A stretch of 7,264 bases of DNA from CBFCZU01 sp965602635. Lineage in GTDB: Bacteria; Planctomycetota; Phycisphaerae; SM23-33. The notes under the pieces are model-generated. The model saw only the letters and a program-made list of their open reading frames with translations, made no database searches and was not told the origin of the DNA. Each line of letters begins with the position of its first letter. The first letter of the stretch is position 1. Below are positions 1 to 6,260 of the stretch, piece after piece. The stretch is taken from the NCBI GenBank assembly GCA_965602635.1, contig CBFCZU010000217.1, forward strand, positions 1-7,264, written 5' to 3'. A program made the position numbers and the translations under genes.

Positions 1-13
1 CGGGGAAAAAGAG

Positions 14-20
14 AAAGGAG
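14..20 (+). promoter_or_regulatory. Ribosome-binding site of the metallo-hydrolase gene
   Basis: AAAGGAG sits 6 bases before the ATG at 27 and supports that start. No promoter can be judged because only 26 bases precede the gene. Confidence 0.7.
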
Positions 21-26
21 CGCGCT

Positions 27-653
27 ATGGCCGTGGAGATCACTTGGCTCGGGCACGCCAGCTTCCGCCTGGCGGGCGAGGCCGTGGTGTACATCGACCC
101 GTGGAAGGTGGCGTCGGAGCCGCGGGACGGCAACGTGGTGTTCGTCTCGCATTCGCACTTCGACCACTGCTCGCCGGAGGACGTCGGGAAAGTCCTGGCC
201 GCCGGGGGGGTGGTGGTCGGCCCCCCCGACGCGGTGGGCCAGATCGGCGGCGGCAAGCCGCTCTCGGCGGGCAGCAGCCTCAAGGCCGGCGGCGTCACCA
301 TCGCGGGCGTACCGGCCTACAACGTGGACAAGGACTTCCACCCCAAGGCCAACGGCTGGCTCGGGGCGGTCGTGCGGATGGATGGCGTGCGGGTTTACTA
401 CGCGGGCGACACCGACCGGATCGCCGAGATGTCGGAGCTGGCGGACATCGACGTGGCGCTGCTGCCGGTGGGCGGGACGTACACGATGACCGCCGCCCAG
501 GCTGCCCAGGCCGCCGGCGACATCGGCGCCAAGGCGGCGGTGCCCTATCACTTCGGGGACATCGTCGGCTCACCCGCGGACGGCCAGGCCTTCGCCGACG
601 CGGCGCCGTGCCAGGTGCACGTGCTCTCGCCGGGTGGGTCGCTGAAGGTCTGA
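27..653 (+). CDS. Metallo-beta-lactamase-fold metal-dependent hydrolase (UlaG/UPF0173-like)
   Basis: A 208-residue single-domain protein of the metallo-beta-lactamase superfamily, in the small UlaG-like/UPF0173 branch whose members usually run 200-230 residues. Visible family marks are WLGHASF at residues 7-13, IDPW at 23-26, the metal-binding signature HSHFDH at 42-47 (H42, H44, D46, H47), the NGWLG segment at 109-113, AGDTD at 126-130 (D128 is the usual bridging metal ligand) and the late histidine in YHFGD (H175). All expected ligands for a two-metal site are present, so it should be active. The substrate cannot be read from sequence; relatives hydrolyse phosphodiester or lactone-type bonds, and many are uncharacterised. 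There is no signal peptide, so it should be cytoplasmic. The ATG follows an AAAGGAG ribosome-binding site with a 6-base spacer. Its upstream context is cut by the window edge. It converges with the next gene. Confidence 0.93.
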   Translation: MAVEITWLGHASFRLAGEAVVYIDPWKVASEPRDGNVVFVSHSHFDHCSPEDVGKVLAAGGVVVGPPDAVGQIGGGKPLSAGSSLKAGGVTIAGVPAYNVDKDFHPKANGWLGAVVRMDGVRVYYAGDTDRIAEMSELADIDVALLPVGGTYTMTAAQAAQAAGDIGAKAAVPYHFGDIVGSPADGQAFADAAPCQVHVLSPGGSLKV

Positions 654-676
654 CCGCGGCCGGGCCGACTGGGGCG

Positions 677-1456
677 CTACGAGCTGGCGGTGACCGTCTG
701 CTTGGACCTCTTGCCCGACTTGGCCGACTTGGCCGGCTTGGAGGCGTGGGCGGCCTTGGTGGTCTTGCGCTTGCGGCGCCGCCCCGGCTGGGGAAGGTCG
801 GGCTTGGGAATCCGCACCGGACGCTCCCGAACGATCTTCAGCAGTTCCTTCGGGCTGACGACTTGCAGGTCTGCCCGGACCTCCTCGGCCAGCCCGGGGG
901 CCCGCTTGAAGACGCCGTTCACCAGCAGGATCTGCATCTCATCCCAGGCGTTGATCTCGCGGATCATCTCGATAAGCCCGCGGACGTTCGCCAGGCCGGA
1001 AGCCTGCGTGCCATAGATGCAGAGCACGTCGGGCTTGACGTTTCCGAGCAGTTGAAGGACCTCGTCGTTGGGCACCCCCGAGCCGAGGAACCAGACGCTC
1101 CACCCGTCGGCCTCAAAGAGGTCGCCGGTCATCTGGGCGCCGAGCTCCTCCATCTCGCCGTCGCCGCAGGTCACCACCAGCCGCTGGCCGCTCTTGGGGC
1201 CGCGGGCGAAGCGGGCCTGGAGTTGGTCGGCGATCATCCGATTTATCCGCGTGGCGATGTGCTCCATCAGCCGGTCGATCCGGCCCTTGCGATAGAGCGC
1301 CTCGATCTGCTCCATCGCCGGCCAGACGACGTACTGTATCAGCTTCCGGGCACCGACGCCGCGATCCAGCGTCCGCTCAACGAGTTCGCGAGCCTCCCAG
1401 CGCTTGCCCGCAAAGATGTGCTCCAGGTACTGAGCGAAAACCTCGGAAATCTCCAT
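677..1456 (-). CDS. B12-binding-fold protein with degenerate cobalamin motifs and a basic C-terminal tail
   Basis: A protein of about 259 residues with the two-part layout of CarH/MerR-type and corrinoid proteins, but no HTH. A helical cap (about residues 3-83) is followed by a Rossmann-like B12-binding domain (about 91-210) and a basic tail (226-253, 13 Lys/Arg and no acidic residue). The cap keeps the EH pair (E65-H66), but the tryptophan expected ten residues before the Glu is Tyr55. In the B12 domain the D/E-x-H-x-x-G motif reads E101-M-E103-E-L-G106, so glutamate occupies the place of the axial-ligand histidine. The later S-x-L/V segment reads Y-G-T (148-150), and the GG pair reads N-G (180-181). 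It may therefore bind another ligand, bind cobalamin base-on or weakly, or serve as a protein-interaction module. The ATG at 1456 lies 8 bases from an AAAGG site; a GTG at 1462 (2 bases away) is the alternative start. It is probably a cytoplasmic regulator, but its target is unknown. Confidence 0.85.
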   Translation of the reverse strand: MEISEVFAQYLEHIFAGKRWEARELVERTLDRGVGARKLIQYVVWPAMEQIEALYRKGRIDRLMEHIATRINRMIADQLQARFARGPKSGQRLVVTCGDGEMEELGAQMTGDLFEADGWSVWFLGSGVPNDEVLQLLGNVKPDVLCIYGTQASGLANVRGLIEMIREINAWDEMQILLVNGVFKRAPGLAEEVRADLQVVSPKELLKIVRERPVRIPKPDLPQPGRRRKRKTTKAAHASKPAKSAKSGKRSKQTVTASS

Positions 1457-1463
1457 GATCACG

Positions 1464-1471
1464 CCCTTTCC
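1464..1471 (-). promoter_or_regulatory. Ribosome-binding site deciding the start of the B12-fold gene
   Basis: On the minus strand this reads GGAAAGGG. The AAAGG core is 8 bases from the ATG at 1456 but only 2 bases from the GTG at 1462, so the ATG is preferred. This shortens the protein by two residues relative to the longest reading. Confidence 0.55.
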
Positions 1472-1474
1472 GCC

Positions 1475-1488
1475 GCCAGCCCGCTGGC
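1475..1488. repeat. 14-base inverted repeat in the leader of the B12-fold gene
   Basis: GCCAGC and its exact complement GCTGGC are separated by two bases. As RNA this would form a five-pair stem with a four-base loop, three bases before the ribosome-binding site. It could be an operator half-site pair or a weak leader hairpin, but such short GC palindromes also arise by chance in GC-rich DNA. Confidence 0.4.
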
Positions 1489-1622
1489 CGGTTACCTCAT
1501 GCCACCGTGGCAGTCACCGGCCGACACGGACCCAACGGGAACTCTGTTAAACTAGGTAAGATACATCATGCTGGTAAAATCGGCGATGTGCATAAAGTTT
1601 CTTGAAGGAATCTGGCAAGATA

Positions 1623-1659
1623 GGGAAGCTAGGGGAGTTGGGGGACGGCAGGCGAGGGG
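1623..1659 (+). other. Cluster of four G-runs, possible G-quadruplex
   Basis: Four runs of G (3, 4, 5 and 4 bases, starting at 1623, 1632, 1640 and 1656) lie on the plus strand with loops of 6, 4 and 11 bases. The last loop is longer than the usual limit of 7, so it is a relaxed rather than canonical quadruplex motif. It sits in the template strand upstream of the minus-strand B12-fold gene. Confidence 0.35.
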
Positions 1660-1751
1660 AGCTGTTATAAGACGCTTAGAAACAAGCGGTTATGGATAGA
1701 GGATGGAGGCGTCCAAGTGGCGAAGCTGACATGAGGTGTAAAAAAGTCGCG

Positions 1752-1776
1752 AAAAACCCGGCATTTTCCGCCTGGG
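1752..1776 (-). terminator. Probable rho-independent terminator after yebC
   Basis: Read on the minus strand, the arms CCAGGC and GCCGGG enclose a seven-base A-rich loop, forming a stem with one internal A-G mismatch. Five T follow immediately and a run of six T comes seven bases later (1745-1740). It lies 57 bases after the yebC stop, in the right orientation. The stem is short and imperfect, but the two T-runs support the call. The GC-rich repeat just before it (1774-1797) could also pair GGGG with CCCC and add stem. Confidence 0.5.
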
Positions 1777-1797
1777 GCCAGCCCCCGGGGCCAGCCC
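1774..1797. repeat. Two copies of an 11-base GC-rich direct repeat
   Basis: GGGGCCAGCCC occurs exactly twice, at 1774-1784 and 1787-1797. Each copy is nearly self-complementary (GGGG and CCCC around a short centre), so either can fold. It lies between the yebC stop and the likely terminator. Confidence 0.7.
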
Positions 1798-1832
1798 GAC
1801 AAGCCCCGCCGGCTGCCGCAGCCCCCCGCCGA

Positions 1833-2591
1833 TCAGGGCGACTGCCCCTCCAGCTTCGCCGCCACCTCCTCGGGGATGTCGAGGTTGGCGTAGACATTCT
1901 GCACGTCGTCGTGGTCCTCCAGCGCCTCCATGAGCTTGAGGACCTGCTCGGCCTTGCCCTCGTCCGCGCTGACGGTGGTGTTGGGGACCATCGAGATCTC
2001 GCCGGCGATCGTCTCGACGCTCTTGTCGGCCAGGGCTTGCTTGACGGCCGAGAAGCTGCGGACGTCGCAGGTCACCTCGAAGACGTCGCCCTCCCGGGTG
2101 ACGTCGTCTGCCCCGGCCTCGAGGCACAGCTCGATCAGCTCGTCCTCCTCGATGGCCGAGGCGGGGATGGTGAATGCCCCTTTTTGGGCGAACATCCAGG
2201 CGACGCAGTTTGCGGCCCCGAGCTGGCCGCCGGCTCGCTCGAAGATCTTCCGCATCTGGGGAGCGGTGCGGTTGCGGTTGTCGGTCAGGCAGTCCACCAT
2301 GATCGCCACCCCGGCCGGCCCGTAGCCCTCGTAAACCGCCTGCTCGAAGTTCTGTCCGCCGAGTTCGCCGGTGCCCTTCTTGATGGCGTTCTTGATTGTG
2401 TCCTTGGGGAGGTTTGCGGCCTTGGCGTCGTCGATGGCGTATCTGAGCTGGAGGTTCTCGTCCGGGTTGCCTCCGCCGGTCTTGGCGGCGACGATGATGC
2501 GCCGCGCCAGCTTCGACCAGAGTCGCCCGCGGCGGGCGTCGTTGCTGGCCTTTGCTCGTCTTATCTTCGCCCAGTGGGAATGTCCCGACAT
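1833..2591 (-). CDS. yebC: YebC/TACO1-family translational or transcriptional regulator
   Basis: A 252-residue full-length member of the YebC/TACO1 (PmpR) family, whose usual length is 240-250. The hallmark N-terminus MSGHSHWAKI, then DARRGRLWSKL (about residues 18-28), the GGGNPDEN segment (39-46) and the TDNRNRT segment (102-108) are all present. The acidic C-terminal domain is also intact, including VPNTTV. Family members are cytoplasmic. Some were described as DNA-binding regulators; others (mitochondrial TACO1 and several bacterial YebC proteins) aid ribosomes at difficult stretches such as polyproline. Sequence alone does not tell which role applies here. The ATG follows GGAGGA with a 6-base spacer. 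It is the last gene of the minus-strand cluster, 39 bases after the TPR gene. The ruvC neighbour common in other bacteria is not seen. Confidence 0.96.
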   Translation of the reverse strand: MSGHSHWAKIRRAKASNDARRGRLWSKLARRIIVAAKTGGGNPDENLQLRYAIDDAKAANLPKDTIKNAIKKGTGELGGQNFEQAVYEGYGPAGVAIMVDCLTDNRNRTAPQMRKIFERAGGQLGAANCVAWMFAQKGAFTIPASAIEEDELIELCLEAGADDVTREGDVFEVTCDVRSFSAVKQALADKSVETIAGEISMVPNTTVSADEGKAEQVLKLMEALEDHDDVQNVYANLDIPEEVAAKLEGQSP

Positions 2592-2597
2592 TACACT

Positions 2598-2603
2598 TCC
2601 TCC
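2598..2603 (-). promoter_or_regulatory. Strong ribosome-binding site of yebC
   Basis: GGAGGA on the minus strand with a 6-base spacer to the ATG. It is the closest match to the Shine-Dalgarno consensus in the window, so yebC should be well translated independently of the upstream TPR gene. Confidence 0.75.
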
Positions 2604-2630
2604 GCGCCCGATGCACCGCGGCTGCGGCGA

Positions 2631-5600
2631 TCACTTGCCATCCGGCTCGGCTACTCCCTTGCCCAGCGGGGCGACCTTGGGCGCCTTGCCCTCACGGGCG
2701 GCCGAGAGCTTCAAAGGCGTCTCCGCCAGCACCTTTCGGTCGTCAGACTCTTTCGTTTCCAGTTTCTTGGCGGCCTCGACGGCCTTGGTCCAGTGCCCGA
2801 CGGCCTCGTCCTTCAGCCCCAACCGCCAGCACGTGTCGCCGACGTGATCCAGGATCACCGGATGATACGGCTCGGTGCCGAGCTTCAGGCACCGCTCGAA
2901 CACGTTCTTCGCTTCGGCGAAGCGCCCCTGCTTGTAGAGCACCCAGGCGAAGCTGTCCAGGACGGCCACGTTCCTGGGCTCCGAGGCCAGCGCCTTGCGG
3001 ATCATGGCCTCGGCCTTGTCCAGATTGATGCCCATGTCGGCCCAGTAATAGCCCAGGTCGTTGTTCACGATCGAGTCGTCAGGGTTCAGCTCGTAGATTT
3101 CCTGAAGGAGCGCCATGGCCTCCTTCTCTCTGTCGAGCGCCCTGAGCGCTATGAAGACCAGCTGGAGGATGCGGGCGTTCTTGGGCTCGGCCTTGGCGAA
3201 GGCGCGCGCCCGCTGGAGCGCCTCGCGATTCCTCTCCGCCGTCAGCAGGACGCTGACGACCGCGCTCTTGGCACTTTCCACGAGCTTGGCCCGGCCCTTG
3301 CCGGCGGGCGCCGAAGTGGGCATCGAGGCGGGCACCGAGGCGGGCATCTGCTCGACGCGCGCCAGCCAGTCCTCAGCCACTTTCAGCGCTTCGTCGTACT
3401 TCTTCAGGTCGATCAGCTCGCCGATTATGGCCATGTTGGGCGTCTCGGAGGTCGGATCCTTGGCGATCCACTTCCTGCCGAAGCGCAGCAGCTCCTCGGT
3501 GTTCTTGGCCATGCTGAAGGCGATGAGCTTCCTGATGTGCAGCCTCTCCAGGGCCTCGGGGTCCTTCTCGGCGCGGATCCACTCGTCCAGCACGGCGTGC
3601 AGCTTGGCGTACGCCTTGCCCTCGAGCAGCACGGTGAACAGGCCCGACCTCGGCTCCATGCTCCCGGGCTCGTTCCTGAACCACTTCTCGGCGTAGCTGA
3701 CGGCCTCGTCGAACTGCTTCGCCAGGCCGTACATCCGAAGCTTCTCCCGCCGCAGCACCGTCAGGAAGTCCTCGTCCGTGCCGGCGGCGATCCAGGCGTC
3801 GAGCAACTCCTGGGCCTTGTCGAAGCGGGCTGCCTTTTCGTACACCTTCAGTGCCCGCAGGCGGAACATTGTCAACTCGGCGCGGTCAGGTCGCTCCTGC
3901 CGGGCGTACTCGGCGAGCCACTTGCCGACGATCCCTTCGGCCTGGGCGTAGTCTTTGACTTCGAGGAGCTTCCCCAGGAGCATCAGCCTCATGGCAATTC
4001 CGGCCGGTTGTTCTTTGACGATCCGCTGCACGGCCGCGGAGACCTGCTTGGGTCTGCCGGCCCGGGCCAGGGCGCTGAGGTACCCCTCGACCGCGGCCAG
4101 GTCGTGGCCCTTCCTCTCGACGACCGACTTCCAGGCATCGGCGGCCTGGGAGTACTTCTTCTGGTTTGCCAGCAGCATGGCCCTGAGCACCTGGGCCTGG
4201 AGGTTGGCGGGATCGAGGCGCAGGATCCGGTCGATCATGGCGAAGGCGGCGTCGGCCTCGGCGGCGTCGATTGGCTCGCCCTTCAACGCGCGGGGCAGCG
4301 CCATGCGCAGCTCCAGCAGCCGCACCTCGACGTCGTCGGGTGCCTCGGCGAGGAGCTTCTCCAGCTCCGCCCGTGCGCGCTCAAGCCGGTTGCTCTCGTA
4401 GCGCACCCTGGCGGCCAGGACCCGCCCGGCCACTCGCTTGGGGTTGCGCAGGCGGAAGAGGGCGACGGCGTGGGCCGCCTTGACCAACTGCCGCCGGGCC
4501 AGGTGCATCTCGACCAGGTCCCGCAGGACGGCCTCGTCGTCCGGCGCCAGCGCCCTGGCGGCCGCCAGGTACTTCTCGGCGTCGTCGAACTGCCGTCTGC
4601 GGAGGTGGGCCCGCCCCAGCAGGTGGAGCGTCGGGACGTGACTTGCCCGCCGCTGCCGCGCCTTGCCCAGCTCGGCGACGGCCTGATCGATCCTGCCGCG
4701 GTCGAAGGCGATCTTCCCCAGGAAGTAGTCGCGGAAGTAGCCCTTGGGGGCCACCTTGTCAACGCGCTTGCCGAGGTCGTCCATGTCGTCGAACCGCCCG
4801 GCGGCGAGATAGACCTGCTCGAGTGCCTCGTAAGCGGCCCAGAACCGCGGGTCGGTCTGTATCGCCCGCCTCAGCAAGCTCACGGCCAGCTCGTCCTCGC
4901 CGGCGCCGTCGGCTATGAGGCCCGCCACGCAGAGCGATGCCGGGGCGAGCCGGCCCTTGGCCTTCTCGGCGGCGGAGGCCAGCTCCTCGGCCAGGGGCTT
5001 TTTCGCGCCCTGCCGGAGCAGGTACGTGATTTCGGGCGCTACCTGTCGCAACTGGCCACCCTCCTCGGCGAGCAGGCCGGCCAGTTGTTTCGCCGCCGCG
5101 CGAAGGTCGCCGGTGCGGGCGTACAGTCGTGCCAGCCGCAGGGCCCCTCGGTCGTCCTCGGGGCTGGTGCCGAGGTGGCGGGTCAGGATCCGGGCGGCCT
5201 CGTCGCGCGCGCCCAGGTCGGCGGCGGCCTCGGCCATGGCCATCACGAAGGCCCTGTCTTCGCCGCCGGAATCGGTGTAGAGCCGCAAGAGTTGCCCCGG
5301 CGCTGCGGGGTCCTTGCGCGCCTTGCACAGCTCCACCGCCAGGGCGATGCCGCGGCTGCGCTGGGAAGGCGAGACGAGCATCTCCATGACGATGGCCTGG
5401 GCCCGGTCGTACTCGCGCCCGGCCAGCAGCGCCCTGACCGCCAGCGCGCCGGCCTGGCGATGGGTCTTGTCGCGCCGATATGCCCGCTCGAGTATCCGGG
5501 CCGCCTCGGCGAACTTCTCGAGCCTGACCATCGCCCTTCCCTGGGCAACGAGAACCGCTTCGGGGCGATCGACCAACGGGCGGAGGACCGCCCTGGCGCG

Positions 5601-6260
5601 ATAGCCCCTCCCGTGGTCCGCGAGCAGCCCGGACAGCCGGCTGTAGCACTCCAGCGCGGCGGTGAGATACCCCCGCGCCTCGAGGAGCCTTCCCAGCCGC
5701 CAGAGCGTCTCGGCCGTGTCGGGGTTCTCATCCTTGGCGCCGCTGCACAGCAGTCCTGTGCGCAGGTGCACGATGGCCTGGTCGCTGTGCCTGTCCAGCA
5801 CGGCGTACTGGGAGAGTATGAGGTTCAGGCGGATCTGGTCGGGCGCGAGCTTCAGTGCCTCTCGCAGGTTTGCCCGGGCCTTTCCGCGGTCGCCCAGGCT
5901 GGCGTAGGCCAGTCCCAGGTCCCTCAGCACCCGCGGCGACTTGGGTGCGAAGCCGCGTGCCCGTTCGAGGAGCTGTATGGCCTTGACGAAGTCGCGCTTG
6001 CCCAGGAGCGTCTCGGCCTCGGCGACGATGGTCTCTGCCCGCTCGGGCAGCTTGTCCGCGTCAGGCGGGTTGCTCGGCCTCTGGAGGGGGGGCTTGAGCT
6101 CGGCCAGGGACAGGGCGGCTTCGGGCGAAATGGCCCGTCGAGCGGCCGGCGCCGTCGTTGCCTCGCCGTCGGCGGGGGCGGGCTTGGCTGCCGGCTCGCA
6201 CGCCAGCCCCGTCAGCGCCAGCAGCGACACCCCGGCCAGGATCAGGGCCAGTTTCTTCAC
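2631..6260 (-). CDS. Large TPR-repeat protein, probable exported lipoprotein
   Basis: A 1209-residue protein built almost wholly of TPR-like helical hairpins, a fold used as a protein-interaction scaffold; the partner is unknown. Residues 1-20 form a signal sequence (MKK, then a hydrophobic run) ending at TGLAC. Cys21 fits lipidation, but Gly at -3 makes the lipobox atypical. A Pro/Ala-rich low-complexity linker covers about 22-72. TPR units start near residue 75 (for example 76-140 and 515-575). Residues 700-970 hold repeats marked by a conserved Trp. A Pro/Ala/Ser linker (972-986) separates them from classical C-terminal TPRs (about 1010-1165), including DLGYYWADMG, LDSFAWVLYKQGRF and VILDHVGDTCWRLG. 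That C-terminal module recurs in TPR proteins of several phyla. The tail 1166-1209 is charged and likely disordered. The GTG start overlaps the hisG stop (GTGA) and has AAGGTGAT before it. No enzymatic domain is seen. The same frame holds no TTA, CTA or TCA codon. Confidence 0.92.
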   Translation of the reverse strand: MKKLALILAGVSLLALTGLACEPAAKPAPADGEATTAPAARRAISPEAALSLAELKPPLQRPSNPPDADKLPERAETIVAEAETLLGKRDFVKAIQLLERARGFAPKSPRVLRDLGLAYASLGDRGKARANLREALKLAPDQIRLNLILSQYAVLDRHSDQAIVHLRTGLLCSGAKDENPDTAETLWRLGRLLEARGYLTAALECYSRLSGLLADHGRGYRARAVLRPLVDRPEAVLVAQGRAMVRLEKFAEAARILERAYRRDKTHRQAGALAVRALLAGREYDRAQAIVMEMLVSPSQRSRGIALAVELCKARKDPAAPGQLLRLYTDSGGEDRAFVMAMAEAAADLGARDEAARILTRHLGTSPEDDRGALRLARLYARTGDLRAAAKQLAGLLAEEGGQLRQVAPEITYLLRQGAKKPLAEELASAAEKAKGRLAPASLCVAGLIADGAGEDELAVSLLRRAIQTDPRFWAAYEALEQVYLAAGRFDDMDDLGKRVDKVAPKGYFRDYFLGKIAFDRGRIDQAVAELGKARQRRASHVPTLHLLGRAHLRRRQFDDAEKYLAAARALAPDDEAVLRDLVEMHLARRQLVKAAHAVALFRLRNPKRVAGRVLAARVRYESNRLERARAELEKLLAEAPDDVEVRLLELRMALPRALKGEPIDAAEADAAFAMIDRILRLDPANLQAQVLRAMLLANQKKYSQAADAWKSVVERKGHDLAAVEGYLSALARAGRPKQVSAAVQRIVKEQPAGIAMRLMLLGKLLEVKDYAQAEGIVGKWLAEYARQERPDRAELTMFRLRALKVYEKAARFDKAQELLDAWIAAGTDEDFLTVLRREKLRMYGLAKQFDEAVSYAEKWFRNEPGSMEPRSGLFTVLLEGKAYAKLHAVLDEWIRAEKDPEALERLHIRKLIAFSMAKNTEELLRFGRKWIAKDPTSETPNMAIIGELIDLKKYDEALKVAEDWLARVEQMPASVPASMPTSAPAGKGRAKLVESAKSAVVSVLLTAERNREALQRARAFAKAEPKNARILQLVFIALRALDREKEAMALLQEIYELNPDDSIVNNDLGYYWADMGINLDKAEAMIRKALASEPRNVAVLDSFAWVLYKQGRFAEAKNVFERCLKLGTEPYHPVILDHVGDTCWRLGLKDEAVGHWTKAVEAAKKLETKESDDRKVLAETPLKLSAAREGKAPKVAPLGKGVAEPDGK
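3307..3342. repeat. Degenerate 12-base tandem repeat coding a Pro-Ala-Ser linker
   Basis: Two adjacent 12-base units (3319-3330 and 3331-3342, one mismatch) follow a more diverged unit (3307-3318). On the minus strand they encode a Pro-Ala/Thr-Ser-Val/Met pattern forming the linker at residues 972-986 of the TPR protein. The unit is a multiple of three, so copy-number change would lengthen or shorten the linker without breaking the frame. Confidence 0.6.

Larger units (their letters stand above)
1463..1832. other. Gene-free region between yebC and the B12-fold gene
   Basis: About 370 bases with no convincing gene on either strand. The part nearest yebC is very GC-rich and holds a direct repeat and a probable terminator. 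The middle (about 1541-1740) is clearly AT-richer than the flanking genes, as expected for a promoter region, and contains a cluster of G-runs on the plus strand. The B12-fold gene must start from here unless it is read through from yebC. A weak minus-strand candidate promoter is TTGCCA (1618-1613), a 17-base spacer and TTATGC (1595-1590), but the -10 match is poor. A 14-base inverted repeat lies just before the ribosome-binding site of the B12-fold gene. I see no tRNA, riboswitch or small coding sequence I could defend. Confidence 0.6.

Noticed and set aside
44..1555. A 503-codon plus-strand frame across the hydrolase and antisense to the B12-fold gene
   Set aside because: It overlaps the hydrolase out of frame and is codon-aligned antisense to the B12-fold gene. 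The translation is Arg/Gly-rich and low-complexity at first, with no domain.
1541..1620. Possible small RNA or promoter in the AT-richer intergenic stretch
   Set aside because: No paired -35/-10 set of good quality and no self-folding unit with a T-run was visible, so it is mentioned only as a weak candidate within the region entry.
1690..2634. A 314-codon minus-strand frame overlapping yebC
   Set aside because: A shifted reading of yebC with an Arg/Gly-rich translation and no family match; yebC itself is unmistakable and has a strong ribosome-binding site.
4759..5649. Long minus-strand alternative frame inside the TPR gene
   Set aside because: Arg/Gly/Pro-rich composition typical of a GC-rich shadow frame, lying wholly inside a well-supported coding region.
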